A DNA stretch of 64,000 nt from Metopolophium dirhodum (GCF_019925205.1 NC_083561.1:23931217-23995216), one strand, 5' to 3'; shown: positions 26,100-41,559, numbered from the stretch's first letter. Notes: generated by a model from the letters alone, not told the origin. Translations and numbers: made by a program.

Positions 26100-28100
26100 C
26101 GCACCACAACACGCGTATATAGTGTTCTTCCCGCAGGACCACCGGATGACTCGAATCCCAGAATCCTGGGGACGGATGGCGGCGGCGGTGACCAGATGTA
26201 TGCACGATGCGCACAATATACGTCCACGGGGAGGAAAAAAAAACAATGGCGCGGATCTCTGAGCAGTTGTGTGGCATATCACGTGCACCCGGGGCCGGTT
26301 CTCCCGAGAAGGGATCCGCACACGGTTATATTATACACACCGGGGGATGAGGAAGAAATCTCCGACGACGACACGATGAGAGAAGGTCGCGTCGACGGAG
26401 ATGAAGGAAAAAACGCACACTACTACACACGCACGTCCTGCTCGCATATTACATAATATAATAATATATTATTACAAATCGCTTTTAATTTCACGGTCCT
26501 TAGAGGAAATCAATTTTTGTTACGCACGCACGCATAGGGCGTCGGTGGTGGGTGGGGGGTCGTGCGACGATAGGACTGAAGGGATGGCTGACAGATGCCG
26601 TGTTTCGGCGCGCGAATTGTATTACTATTATTATTATTGGCACTGCACAGCGCCGCAGACGCGCGCGCGAGCGACAAATGTGTACAACACTCGGAAATAT
26701 TTTTTTTCTCCCGAACGAAGATTTATCGTTGTTTTTATTGTAATTCGTATATATATAAAATATATTATATGAATCGTTCACTATACTGCAACTATATACG
26801 ATACGGTACAAAAGGAACAATTTTCGCAAAAGAAAAAAAACACATAATAATATCCTAATCCGCATCCGGGTCAGAGCCAAATGGGTCACACGCATTACAC
26901 GAAGCACACATCGTAGGACCGAATCGCAATTTCCAATGTTTTGAAAATATTACTGTTATACATATGCGCGTATACAACATAACAGCAGGCTCTGTTTCAT
27001 TTATTGTATCCGCATATGACGTTGTTTTTCGGATATTTTTGAATTATTTTATCACCTTTATTATGTTTCAGACCTACCGTGTACTGATAGATGTATGTGT
27101 TTTCATATACTGCAGATTCCTATAAAATATCTGTGCAAGGACCTAAATCGAACGCTTTCGATTACCCGTTGTTATGGTATGTGTAAACTAAACGTAACAA
27201 CGGAATAAACTTTTGTCGCATCACCATTCAGAGGGCAAAAGGTGTGTTGCAGGAAGTTCTGAGTGGGTACTGTACATAATATGACGTGCGGCTAGCTAAT
27301 AACATCTCATACGGAATATAAAAAAGCAAAAGGAAACGTTTCAATCTTCTAAACCTGTGTGCGTATGCGTAGTTATCTCGCGAAACGGTCGTGAGTGTGT
27401 GTGTGGGTTGGCGGGATAGTGGAGAAGTGTTTAACGAATACGATACACGACGCATTTAAAAATTATTATTATATCGGTCACAGAGCCAACCGCCCTCGGC
27501 CGCGAGTTTCGCCGCTCGTCGCCACAGCCACATACAAGCTTCGGCGTAAGTCACGTTGTAAGGGGCACGCGAAACACTGCAGGTGTATATTATATATAAT
27601 AAATACGGGCGTATGTAGGTAGGACTTTATACAACATACCGTATGCCACGGCGCTGAGGGGAGGATATAACGAGTCTCGCGGACCATAAATCGTCGGTCG
27701 ACCTTGAGGGCTCGGCCGCACTTTATTTCGCTCGCCAACTTACAGCGCAAACGAACACACACACGTGTAGCTATGTTCCTATGTCCAAGTCTATCTCTCT
27801 CTCTCTCTCACACACACATTTTCACTCCTCCGTACATTTATATATATATAGCAGCAACAGCCGTTAGTATATGTGTTTACGGACCTTAACGACGGCTTTT
27901 GCTACCGCCTTTTAACGACGCACATCTCGTCGATATATATACACTCCGTAGACGACGCCGCCGCGCCTTCCCCGCGAACAGATTTCGTCGATAAACAATG
28001 CCACGTGTGTGCATTATATATACGAAAACTCGACGACATTCAGCGAGAATCGATTCACCACAGCCGACCGCTGCGTCTAGGTGGATTCTTTTTCACCTAG
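26100..28100. other. Moderately GC-rich, CpG-rich region, no gene recognised
   Basis: GC-rich patches at about 26100-26700 and 27340-28090 separated by AT-rich DNA. A CT tract followed by CA repeats lies at about 27790-27818. Several open frames overlap on both strands; none is recognisable. Confidence 0.45.
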
Positions 28101-30389
28101 TTTCATAAACAGCTGCGGATAATTATATAGGTAATAAAAACGATAAAATATAATACTACCTATGTGACGGTCGACGTCAGAAAGTTCAAACGAAAAATAA
28201 TATAACACGTCTCATTTCGGAGAGTGTTGAGATCTTCATCTTTGCTTTCGCGATTGGCAATACATTTATAATACCACACGCATCATGCAGCAGGAACTAA
28301 GGATTGTGATGATGTTATCTTCCAAGACCATTATTAAATATCATTGATCTATTATTCTTGGTACGCAAACTTAAATAGCACAAAAACTCCTCGTTCAAAT
28401 TTTGATTTAGGTACATAAAAACAAATGAGGCACTTAATAATTTGCAATACAAAATGGGGGCCTCTCATTTGTAAAACAGATTTTTGTATCACCACAGGAC
28501 ACTCGATAAGTATAGCACTTAAAATCTCAGTAATTTTAAAATAATACGACCTCTTAGTATAGGTACTTACTTACATTTAATAATTCAAAAAATCAGACTT
28601 TGAATTACTGCGTGATTGTATAAAAAAAGAGGGCAAGCAAGCGCTCGATGAATTTTCTGTATATATATTATTATTATTATTGTAACTGTGCGCAAGCCGC
28701 CGACGAAGAGGCGAAAACTACAACTGTGTAGCGGCGGCGGCGGTGACAGCAATAATTATTATTACGATAGCGCAAATATTTCTGACGTTAATATTTGTTT
28801 GATGGCTATTATATTATGTTATATATATATAAATATATATGTATATTGTGCTGTGGTCTGTGACGGAAGAAACGCCGACACGGGAAGAATTATGACGAGA
28901 ATACTTGACAAATCGGTCCCGTGACGGCCGGTTTTTAATAATTAATAATAATATAGCAGCCGCCGCCGCTGCCGCCGTCGTCGGATTGTCGCGAGGGGAT
29001 GGCCGCAAACGATTTGTTTTTCGACGTCGCGGCTTTTGTCTTATAATAATAATTGTAATCACTATACCGTTTTTCGCACTATAAAGTTTTCCACCGCCGA
29101 ATTTCCTTCTATATATAATAATCGTTTTTGTAATCCTTGGTGGCTTAAAATTATACGTATATGAATATAATACTATGAGGACGAACTGGCCATTCATTCA
29201 TGTTTGTTAATTATTTATATTTTAATTGGATTGATTAATTGCCAATTGGATGGTTAAAAGTGAATCTTATCCCTTTGATATAGTCTCGTGAAAACATTTT
29301 TCATCTCGGTCCTTTGTATACCAGCTGAGAGATGCGGTAGTTCAGACAGTCGACAGTTCAAACAGGTCTTTGTATATTTAAGTGGACAAAATATTCTAAA
29401 TAAAATATAAAATTTAAATGTCGTTTATCTACAAAAAAAAAATATATACATACCATATAATTAGGTGCACATATCGTAGGTACAATTTAAACGATAAATA
29501 TTAAATATATTCGTGGAGGTTGAATGGGAAAACATATTATATTTACTGGTGCGATTTTAATTGAATTAATTGTTTCGAGGCTGATCCAGACGCATCTTTA
29601 TACGACGCTATAAAAGTAAAAAGTGCTGTATCAATATTGTATATTGATTATTTGAGTACCTACCGAAAAGTACGCTTGTAAATTATTATTTTAGTGATTT
29701 TACCACACTGAGTTCATAATATTTAATAATATATAAGTTATGATAACGTCCTTAACATAATATAAGTAATATAACTATTATTTTTTAGCAATTTACATTT
29801 TACTTTTATTATTTCGCTATAATTATTATTATACATCAACGTTTGAAAGTGTGGTGCTATAACGAATGTCAATCGTATATTCCATCATGAAAAAAACACA
29901 TAAATATTATATATTAATATATTGATAGAACCACCTTCTTTTCTTTCATGCCTGCGTGTACAATATAATATAATATGGTCTGCAGCCCATTATCGTTCCA
30001 TTCATTCCAACATTATTGATATTAATATGAGTAATATGCACTTTACCTACTGATCTGTAATATAATATATAAGCAAGCCTGCGGGGAAATATTTTACTTT
30101 GTTTTACGAATGGAGCTATGGGGAGAAAACTTACACCAAAGCCCACGTTCGCTAGTTTTGCTCCCTAACACTTACCGAAACGTAAGACTTCACTATAGGT
30201 TAGGTATAAATAATGTCAATGAATGCATTTTTCTAATTTGTTTTTTTTTTAAAAACGGCAGACGGTGGCATAAGGTATCTCTGTATATCATATATCTCTA
30301 TTTGCTATACATTATCATGCAGAGGCCGACGCATACATTTCGACAAGCACACACAATATAAGTTATATCCTATCTACGTATAGAAAATC
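28101..30389. other. AT-rich, gene-free
   Basis: Contains a small inverted repeat (28421-28431 with 28460-28472) and a GCC/GCT patch near 28960. The minus-strand frame at 28814-29197 is repeat-driven. No gene seen. Confidence 0.45.
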
Positions 30390-31030
30390 CACATGCGGGC
30401 GAAAAAATAAAATTCCAACCCCTTTCACCGGTGACGCGGTGGTTGTGCGGCGTGAACGCCAAGAGAGATGAAAAAGCGTCGTTCTGCGCACACGCAAACA
30501 CATATATATACATAAAGTATACGATGCGATTGTATTAGTAACGGCACTGTGTATGTGTGTGTGTGTGTGTGTGGGCGGCGGCGGCAAACAACTGATGATA
30601 AAACGGTGTGTATTTGTCAACGTCAAAATCAAAAAGAAACTTTTAAAAACGAATCCCCCCGCCACCGCTGCCCATCGTGCCACAGTCGCCGTTTGCATTG
30701 TTCCCGAAGTACACTGTGCAGCAGTAGGCCCTCGTCAAGGGGCGGGACAACAGGGTGGGAAGGGAATCGTTATGGTTGAGGGGGTGGTGGTGGTGGTGGA
30801 TGTTCCGAGCGGGTAAGGTACGCGGGGGGAGGGGGGCGGTATAGCGATGGTGTGTATAGTTGCCTCGCGCTGATAGTGAACAAGAAAAATACGAAAACGA
30901 GAAAAATAGACACTGTCAAACGACGGCACGGCGCGGGGCCGTGGGGTCGGGGGGAGACGACCCTCCGCCGCCGCTGCCGCCGCGGACGTCACAGAGTTCT
31001 CTTTTCTTTCAGGCGAAATGAAGCTTGAAA
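30390..31030. other. GC-rich island, no gene recognised
   Basis: TG repeat, G-rich GGTGGTGG tract and GCC/CCG repeats; frames on both strands are low-complexity. Confidence 0.45.
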
Positions 31031-33519
31031 AATAGGTCTCTGACACTCTTTTTTCCCTTTTTTCGTTCCATTTTTTTCCTCGTGCATATTTGCATATATA
31101 TATACACATAAATATGTGGATATAATATATATTTACAAACCGACGAATTTGTTTCTCTTCGCTTTATTTTTCCACCTAGTTATAATATTTCTCGTCACCC
31201 CCCTCGCATATATTTGCACGCGGATACAACACACAATATATACAATATTACACTGCAGTCACTATATACCTACACAGGCTTTACCCACAGCAGGCTACAC
31301 TATATTTAATACGATATATTATATCAAATTATACGCGATCGCTGATGTGTTATTTTTCACTGATGTTTCGCCAGTGTCCACGGATAAATGCGCGCGCATG
31401 TCGTTAATATTATATTTCGGAGCAACGTACAGCGTGCATCAAATAATTTCGCGATAACGACGAGTATCTTCGTAGAAGACATGTAACATGACGCGTAATT
31501 TTTTTATTTGCACAATATTGCTGTAGCTGATAACGATGTGGGCGTAGGTCCGAAAATCGGAATAGAACCTCCTCCCAGTAATTCCGCTACTATTCCGTTA
31601 ACCGCCAACGTCCGGAACTCCATTTTTGAACTTATATTACCTATATAAGTGCACTTACATTAGGTTTTGAAGAAACTATATATACATGGTGATCTGACGG
31701 TTTTACTTTGAAACAAGTAGGTCAAAACGTTGCGATAGTTTTGTTTAATTATATTATGTTTATACCCGCATTAAAAAATTACTTTTCGGCGGTTGACTGT
31801 TCTATCTTTTTTTTTAACTTATCAACAGTTCTATATATAGAGGCTTTTGCCGTCTGCCTTCTTTTTTATCGCCAACGATATTATACACAACTTATGGCAT
31901 GCCGGATAAAAACATGGCATAAACCCTCTTTGCACTAGGTCTATAATATATGTGTTACCTCTATACCTAACGTCCCAGTACGACTTATCTCATTTTCTGA
32001 AAGACAAAATAAATTGATAGTGATTTGTGTTAAAAGATTCTACGACACGTCTTTATGATACAACATAATAATTTATTAATATATCTTATATAATAAATTA
32101 TGTGCAGTGTATAATATTATATACTATATATAATACATTATTTTATGAATAAAATATCTAACACACAACAACGATATTAAACACATTTAAATTTGATGTT
32201 TTGTTTCGTATAATAGGTACATTGTATACATAGGTATTATATATTATATGGGACACATAACACACAAAACGATTTGACAATTGCTACGACGTTTAATATA
32301 ATAAACCTAATATACGTAATTTGCGCAATAGATAAATTGGAAATAAATATTTATAATTTTACTATACCTACTCACACTGCAGTTAAACGCTAAACGAAAG
32401 TGTTACGACAGACAGTGTAATTTCAATAAAAAATTAACACAAGCTGAATAAAAAAATTACAGTTTTAACTATCAATTGAAATTTATAAATCGAATTATTA
32501 TTGGTAAGTGTACCAATAAATAGCAAAAGATAACAAAATATCATTGAACTTCTATGAATGCTATACCTGCAGGAGACGTACCTACCTATGTTCCACGGTG
32601 CAACGGTATCATTTGTTATTATCTTTTTTTTAATTTACTCACATTTTACTACACATTTTAGGCAAATATAAAAACGGTGATTAACAATATAGTTTGATGT
32701 TTATGAGACAAGAAATCAAGTTTTAAATTTATTTAATACCTATAATTGAATTAACAAATATAAACAATATTAGGTATTAGTAACTATATTATATCTCTAT
32801 TTGAAAAAAAAAAATTATTTTAATAAAAAAAATTGATTGCTGATTTCTGAAATAATATAATACTTATGTCTTAATATGTCTTATATTATAATGTTGACAA
32901 ACTGTTAATTATTAATTTTAATTTTTTGAAATTTCATTATTACTATCAATTATTAAATCTGATAAGGCTGAACAATTCGGGCTCCTTGGCATAAAAGTGT
33001 ATTATTTGAACGTGTCAATTGATTATCAGCGAGACAGTCGGAAACGCGCATGTACTCAAATTATATTATATAGATTTTATATATTGTATAAATATAAATG
33101 GAATCGAGCTATACCTATACACACCTACCTGCAGGCGCCCGGTACGAAAAATGAGCTAATGTTCGGATTTCAATGGCGTCATGGCGCGTTAACCCCCATC
33201 GGGAACAGGATTTTTTTATTTCACTTTAATCAAAAATACTTTTTTAAACTACAGGTGGCGGCGTTCTTTTCTCGGTAAACACCCGAAACGCTCGGTCCGT
33301 AAGCATTGCACACTCGCACACACACACATCACACACAAACCAACATCCGCCGACCAGGTTAGACAGACACGAATCCTTCGTTATTATTTATACCTATGCG
33401 TACATGTGTTCAGAAAAATTCAGGTAGTAGCTCCTGGATATCCTCGGCACCTACCTTAGTATTTTTTTCTTTTTTATACATTCCATTGTCCTCTCAAAGG
33501 TCGCGCGAACGACATTCGT
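31031..33519. other. AT-rich, gene-free up to the assembly gap
   Basis: A 113-codon plus-strand frame at 31116-31457 is unrecognised and may be chance. The rest is AT-rich filler with a short CA tract near 33310-33335. Confidence 0.45.
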
Positions 33520-34019
33520 NNNNNNNNNNNNNNNNNNNNNNNNNNNNNNNNNNNNNNNNNNNNNNNNNNNNNNNNNNNNNNNNNNNNNNNNNNNNNNNNN
33601 NNNNNNNNNNNNNNNNNNNNNNNNNNNNNNNNNNNNNNNNNNNNNNNNNNNNNNNNNNNNNNNNNNNNNNNNNNNNNNNNNNNNNNNNNNNNNNNNNNNN
33701 NNNNNNNNNNNNNNNNNNNNNNNNNNNNNNNNNNNNNNNNNNNNNNNNNNNNNNNNNNNNNNNNNNNNNNNNNNNNNNNNNNNNNNNNNNNNNNNNNNNN
33801 NNNNNNNNNNNNNNNNNNNNNNNNNNNNNNNNNNNNNNNNNNNNNNNNNNNNNNNNNNNNNNNNNNNNNNNNNNNNNNNNNNNNNNNNNNNNNNNNNNNN
33901 NNNNNNNNNNNNNNNNNNNNNNNNNNNNNNNNNNNNNNNNNNNNNNNNNNNNNNNNNNNNNNNNNNNNNNNNNNNNNNNNNNNNNNNNNNNNNNNNNNNN
34001 NNNNNNNNNNNNNNNNNNN
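33520..34019. other. Assembly gap (500 N)
   Basis: Exactly 500 consecutive N, ending against a run of T (34020-34031). The round number suggests a placeholder or estimated scaffold gap, so the true length may differ. Any open frame drawn across it is an artefact. Confidence 0.99.
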
Positions 34020-36333
34020 TTTTTTTTTTTTATACTATTAATATTATTATTCCAATATGCACCTAGGCACTATATATACTATTATCGGACCCGTGTAACT
34101 GTCACGAAGCACTTGTGTTATATCGGCATGTATATACCACCGTGTCACGTGCTCGATGGGAAAGCACACACGTCAGCTAAATAATAATAATAACGAACAG
34201 GATGTTAATTATTCCTCGTGTACCGATACCGTGTAGGTACACAATATTATTGCATACACGCGCGTATCCATTATATAGGTATATAATACAAGACGCACAA
34301 ATACGCGACGTCTTGTTATAATGTGCAGACGACATCGCGTGCTTATACATATATATTATGCTTACACAGTATAGGCACCTATATATATATATGTGTGGTG
34401 TAGGTATATTATCGTATATGCCACGGTCGTGTTTCGGATGAAGATAATATATTAATGCGTGTATGAGCTACAACGCGAATTGGCGCCCGGCCAGATCCGA
34501 CAACGACGAGTTATTCGACCCCATTCGTTTTCGTCTAAAAATTAATTCAGACGCGTATACGGGGTGGTGTACGTACAACTGTTGTATATTATCGTGTGCT
34601 GGTGTGTACGCACGCAGTATAATATGGTTGTTAATAATTGGATATATGTGTGTAAGACCGACGACGACGACGGCGGCGGACGAGTATTGATTGTACTTTT
34701 AGGATAATGAAAACACGAAAACAAAAATAATAACTTCTATGCTCGTACGTGACTCATCCGGCTGCAGCAGTATACGTGCTTTGTGCATATAATCTATAGA
34801 TATATAATAATAAATTATACGTAAACAACATTATGTTTGCGATTTTCGATGGAACGCCGACTAGTTTAAATGGAAAGGACGATTAATTATTATTAAATAT
34901 TAGAATAATATATGTTTAATTTGATGCGTTACACGATGTACCGACTTTTTCTACAACTCGACGGTCTTGCGTTTGTGCCGGGTCTGTGGACATCCCAGGA
35001 AACGTTTTGTTCCGTTATCGCATGCACTTCGCTCGATTACCCGAAATGTATTTTTGTTTTCCCCATCACCTATATCCCGTGTAGATTTTTTCTCTCGAAA
35101 GAACAGCAACACTGCGATTCGAAAAACTCGAAAAACTCGTTATAAAGTATAAACATTATAATATAATATGAAATGGTATTTAATTTGAACCCACGTCGCC
35201 GATATTGTGTTTCATGTTTCGTAAACTTTCGAGAGTAAAATTAAATTTGAAAATATTTTTAAAATATAAGTCACACTTATGTACACGACTCACGGCGAAA
35301 ACGATTTTATTTTAAGTGTAAATTCAGAACATTTTACATTAAAAAGTTACGATTATAATATAATAAAATATACAAATAGACCATACGACCCTACCAATGC
35401 AAAAAATTTAAACTTAATACAACGTATGCGACGTACGAGAATATATATATATATGTATGCAAATCGTTTTCCATTCACCGTTGAACCGATACGAAACGTT
35501 TTACACGGAAACCCAAATTATTCGGCTGATTAAGATGCGCGGTAATTAATGTGCGTGAGTGTATTGTGTACATATACATATACCTACAGCTCCTCAGTGG
35601 CTCATTTACATATTATATACACACACAAGATTGTACGTGGTTATATAAGTATAATAAACGTGTGTGAGAGTGTGTGTGTGAATCGTGTGGCATGCGCCCG
35701 TGAGTTTCCCCCCACTGTGGTGTATACCTATAATATAGACTTTAATACTGCAGAGGTATTATGTATAGTATACCAACTTATAATAGGTAAACTATATACG
35801 ATTTAACATACCTATATATTATGATAGGTACTGCTATGCCTACTAATTTACGTATTCTCGCGCGTCAAAGAGTACCCATTTTATTATTACATATTATAAT
35901 ATACAGCAGCTGCGATGGTACTACTATAGGCATATGTATAGTAAAATATAGAGTAAAGACGACTCTGCACGGACAAACGTCGTCGTCCGAGGTAATTTAA
36001 AAAACATTAAAATAAAAACCTAGTTTCGGAATTATAATTTATTCAAAACGAGTTATGGGCGAGCATATTATGTAAATATCGCGCGATACCTGCAGCTATA
36101 TAATATTATAATATATACATTCATATGTTAAGAATACAAAACACTCCCGTCTAGTTTTAGGCAACCGATTGACATGTGACATTGGCTATGTACACGGCAG
36201 TAGTACTCAAGACAAAACCCAAAACTAAAACACGATAAACGTATTTTATCGTTATACGCACCTACAGGGTAGGTATATATTGTTATTTCTATATATATAA
36301 GGAAAAAATGTGCCTGTTTTTACACACTTTTTA

Positions 36334-36356
36334 TCGTCGTCGTCGTCGTCGTCGTC
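36334..36356. repeat. (TCG)n microsatellite
   Basis: Seven TCG units followed by TCATCTTC; a CpG-rich trinucleotide array in AT-rich surroundings. Confidence 0.9.
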
Positions 36357-36711
36357 ATCTTCATTGTTTTCGATAAATAATTCATGGCGACGCACAGATA
36401 TATATAAGCCAACTGACGGACGAGTGCGTGCGTAAGTATGTATTTATTACGTGCGATGTGCGACGGCGAGGGGTTTCAGACTCCTGCGGCGGAGGTGTAG
36501 ACCCGCTGCAAAGACGACGTTCGTATGTAGGTAGGTATATAAGATATTATTAATCGACATGCGCGCGTAAAGTATAATATCAAAACACATATTATTATTA
36601 TCGTGCGTATTAAAGAGGGAAAAAATCGTGAGATAATTTATGCGGATCCGAATTGGACAATGCTATCGTGTGCTCGACCAGCAGCAGCAGCATTGTAATA
36701 CAATAACAATA

Positions 36712-36714
<3 letters not shown>

Positions 36715-36748
<34 letters not shown>

Positions 36749-36749
36749 T
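36715..36749. repeat. (AAT)n microsatellite
   Basis: About ten AAT units; on the minus strand this gives a poly-Ile open frame. Confidence 0.9.
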
Positions 36750-39700
36750 ATCGTCCCGCCGAGTTCGGAGGTAGAGGTTTTCGTTTCGTCGTGGCACTTA
36801 AATGGACGTGTCATGTTTTTTGGCATCTGACACCGTCGGGCCGTGTGTGGGAGCGTACCCCCCAAAGATCCAAATCCGTAGACATTTTAGAAATATATAT
36901 ATATATTATATATGTGTGTGTTGTATATAACTCTATATAAGATAATATTATATATACATAGGCGTAGTCTACCGAGAAAAAATGTCCTGATATAAAAGGG
37001 TGCGGATATCGTATATATATATAATATGTATATCTATTATTCGTTCGGATCGATTAATAATATTATTCTTGTTTTTTTTTTCTCAGACGCATCACTTCGG
37101 CTGCTGAATGGCGACTGTCGATGATAGACGATGAGGACGAAGATAAAAATAATAATAATAATAATAACAATAATCATATATAATATTAATATTATAATAT
37201 CATACACGATACATATTATGCTCGCTCGTATGACATGCACGCATAATAAACTGCAATACAGACAATAATCTATGTGTTTATAATAATATACATTAAATCT
37301 ACATTATATTATATATAATATATATAATATATGATATTATATATGAAAAAAAGTACTGATGCTGGAGGAGTCGGGGAAGGCCACTGCTTCAGGGGGCAGT
37401 GATTTTCTACGCACATATAATATAGGTTTACCTAAATCATCGCAGGATTTTAAATACTAATTAGGTATACGTAATATCAGGTAAAAATTGTATACGCTTA
37501 ATACCGAAACTATAATAAAAATATGTAGTTATAAGCCTATATATTAGCGTATATATATTATATACGTTATGTATATATTTTTTTATTTTTTTTTATATAC
37601 CTACTTCGCGCTTACCTATATTATTAATTGTGTTTGTATATTTCGACGGTGCTCTTATCGGAGAACTATTTAGATGAATTTCAAAAAAAAACTTCACATT
37701 TCAATCCAGAGTGCACGGAGTTCAATCGATTTCAATCAGCAGAAGTGCTAAAAGTTTGTAAACACACTTTTATGCTGCTGCCAGAAAAAAAGACATTTTA
37801 AACAATATATAATCACACACGACGTCGTTGTAAAACCACGGTATAGCTCACTGTTCTGCATCACTATTATAATATACTGTTGGGTACAATTTTATACTGA
37901 AGAAATTTTGTAAATTATATAAAGGTGCATTAAAATAAAAACATAAATATTCATGTATTATATTTGAAAATGTATACAAGATTTCCAACATAAGCGAATT
38001 ATACCATGTTGCAAAGTAATAATAGTAAATTATATACTTATATTAACTAAAAACTAGACATTTATTTAAAAAAAATTACGATTAATACCTATTAAAATGT
38101 GTTTAAAATACTTTGATATATCAAATTAAATTATAATAAAACAAAAAGCTTACTTATATCAATTAATTAATTCGTTTGCTGGGTTTTTTTTACATAAGCT
38201 TGATGATTTTCTTCAACATAAAGTGCAAAGTCTATACTTTATATTATGTATAAAGTTATTAATGAAAGGGTAGTAATATTGTTAGAAATGTACCTATTAT
38301 TCAGAATTATATGATATAGGTACCGACATTTAATTTTAAAAAGCATAATTGTGTGTAATATGTGTATAGCCATGTAGGTATTTAAGAATAAAATGTAATT
38401 ATATTGACACTCCAATATTATTACTCAAACCATACAATTAATTACGGGTGATTATTTTTGCTATATGGTAAATAATCAAAAGGTGAGTATCTAAACTGAC
38501 ATGACGTCGTCACAGATAAAAACTTATGTGCGTGGAGTTGGTACCACCACTTTGTGCTACAATCTTTTAACCTAATTTGCTACAATTTAGCAATAATTAT
38601 AAAAGATTTGAGTTCAATTACAATACAAAATATTGCTATACAATTCAATACATAGCTGGTACCCGTATCCTACCCCTTAAAATATATATACCATTATCGA
38701 TTATGTATATCTATAGTTGGATTAATTATTAAAATATTATTTTGTATTCATTTGTTTTAAGTTATTTTAATAGCTGTCGGTGGTAAAATGGATGATTGTA
38801 TACATTCACTATACAAATCTTATTATAAAATGTATTCAAGATTAGTATAAACCATTTTAAAGCTTGTTAATTCTAAAAAATAAAAATTTATAAAAGCAAA
38901 ATAATTATTTACTTCTATAAGAAAATTTTTTAATCATTAGTCATTGTGAAAATGCTTAACTCATCTATATGAATTAGTGACGGAAACAAAAAATACATAA
39001 TTTAATTATTTTTGAAAACATAATAAGGATTTTTAAACTGAACGGGCACATATATAGGTATTTCTCAACTTTTTTTAACTATTCGAAAAACAATTTTTAT
39101 TTAAAGTGTTTATAGCGTTTTATAAGTACCTCTAATACAAAACAAGCAAAACAAAAAACTAAATGAGTCCATCTGATAAAAAATAATAATTAAAAAAAAA
39201 GTTGGGAAAGTCGAGAACGAACTCGGTGGCCCGCCCTATACTTACATATCTATCTAATATTAATATTTGCTGTTGGTTTGTCTATATATTATATTTAAAA
39301 AAGTTTTATTGTATTTTAAACAAACATTGCTATGCCTTTATACATATAATTTCGTTTTGGTATAGTTCGCGGATGTTTTTAACAATCATCGATGTTCAAC
39401 ACCTAAATTTGTTTTTTTAATGATATAATAAATAATTATAGTATATATACCTATCCAAATAAATGTGACAATAAAATATATAGTTAGGTTTCTTATAAAT
39501 ATTATTTTATCACCTATATCATATATATTATATAATATCGTTATAGCAAACGTAAAATCCATAGGTGCCTATTAATACAAATCAAATATAATGCCTTATA
39601 CATAATATATTATAATCTTATATAGTATAGGTATCTTATAAGTATACCTAGATGTATTAGCGTATTATAACACAATATTATATACAATAGTTCATATAAA

Positions 39701-41559
39701 ACAACAACATAATATCGTAGAATACTAAAATATGTCTTTAACTATTGCTACAATAACGGCGATATTATGTATATATACGAATACAATAATAGTATATATA
39801 TAGGGGAATAGGTCGTAAATTTCATCTCGGTTATCACATACACTCACAAAACGGCAAATTAAAATCGACAATTTTAGCCGCGGTTAAAATATCGGTCAAT
39901 TATTTAGGAAATTAATCGAACACGACTGTTTCGGACGGCAGCGTTCATAAAATACAAAATTTATAGGTAGATTCATATAAAGCATTATATTTATATAGAT
40001 ACCTACGTATTTTTTCTATTATATAATATAGGCATATATTGTCGGTTATCACATGTATATTATAAATAATATATTATGTTCAAATAGACGTTTGTATCTA
40101 TATACGTTTGCGACTATAATACACCTATACCTGTCGGACCATATTCGAAGCGTGCGTAAATCTTCATTATATAGTGATAAGTAATAACTAATATTAGGTA
40201 TACCTGTACATTATTATGATTATTATATTTATATTATGATATAAAAAAACCATATTATGAAAAAAAAACGATTTTAGACAAACGGTGCGTGTTAGTTCTG
40301 AAAATATTTCTAATATTAAGTAATAAATTTATAAATATATACATATGCCTATAAATATAAATACATAAACATAAAGACAACGTCGAACACATACCTATAG
40401 ATACAGTCATAGACCATAGTGATTTGTGTTTTAACCTGGACCAACCATAATGTAAGGTAGAACAGTGTTATTATATTATTATTACCTATATACTCTAAAT
40501 ATTTATATATTATTTTTAAAATTAAAACAAAAAAAATATCTATGTAGCATAGACGCAATTTGGAAAGGACTTTGAGGAGCTTAGCTGCTCCAATATTTAA
40601 GTTTGCCCCTCCTAAAATTTGTATTTTAATTGAAGTATTAATTCCTTTATTAGACTGTATAATCTACACAATTCAGTAAATAACGTTGTTTGAAGAAATT
40701 ATTTTATTAAGTTTAAATAACGATTAATTATTGATATGCTTTCCATAGTATATAGATCTGTGATCCACCCAACATATAATATATGTTTAATTACAAATTA
40801 GTTAATAGAATACATTATAGGAACTGATAACTATATAGGGCCCTAAACTTGATGCATTTGCATTTTTTTTTCAAATGCTATTCGAGGTTCGCCTCTATAC
40901 ATAAATTTGATTCGTGGAATATAGAATTTAAAAGTAACATTTTGATTTTGCATTTTTTTTTTTTTGCTTTTTTTAGGGAATTTATTGCTTGATGGTAATT
41001 TATTTTTGTATAATTTTTTTTTTTACCTATTTGTATTTTATTTTTGAAAGTTACGCTTACTGTAACACAATAGGTACATTTATTGTAACACATTCAGTTT
41101 CCATTAGATTGTCGATTATCGACGTTCATTATCTTTATCGTTTGTTGTCGCAAACTAAGATTATTTAATAAACTATAGGTAGATACTATTTTAGGCCAAG
41201 TCAATCAGAAAAAAATTCCCAAAAGTCGATCAACTTTTTTCAAACATCAAAAAATATTTTTGAATGCTCCTTTATTAAAAATTATTACTCATTATGAAGT
41301 AGTTTTTGGTCATAATTAAGTCATTTTTTGATGTTTAAAAGTAATTTAAAAATTTTTTTTGTGTACATTTTTTAAAGATTTTTAAGTCATAAAATTAATA
41401 TTATATTATATTAATTATACCTATTCGTACCAGCCATTATACTATATAGACCTAGGACGTTGAACCATTTATAGTCTTGAAAAAATCACCTTGCCCCTAA
41501 ATATATATATATTTTTAAAATTATGTACCTATATATACCCAAAATATAAAAACATTATG

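Larger units (their letters stand above)
34032..41559. other. AT-rich, gene-free apart from listed microsatellites
   Basis: The plus-strand frame at 35279-35533 (starts MYTTHGEND) is coding-like but unrecognised. A stretch starting near 40549 (CATAGACGCAATTT) may be a transposon end, but no partner end is visible. Otherwise blank. Confidence 0.45.

Noticed and set aside
33396..34184. 262-codon plus-strand open frame
   Set aside because: Most of it is the run of N; the frame has no meaning across the gap.
36648..36672. GATCCGAATTG resembling part of mir-10 (GATCCGAATTTG)
   Set aside because: The seed part (CCCTGTA) is missing and no hairpin partner is visible, so it is a chance match.
40540..40870. 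CATAGACGCAATTT-type sequence suggesting a transposon end
   Set aside because: No matching opposite terminus or target duplication found; kept only as a remark.
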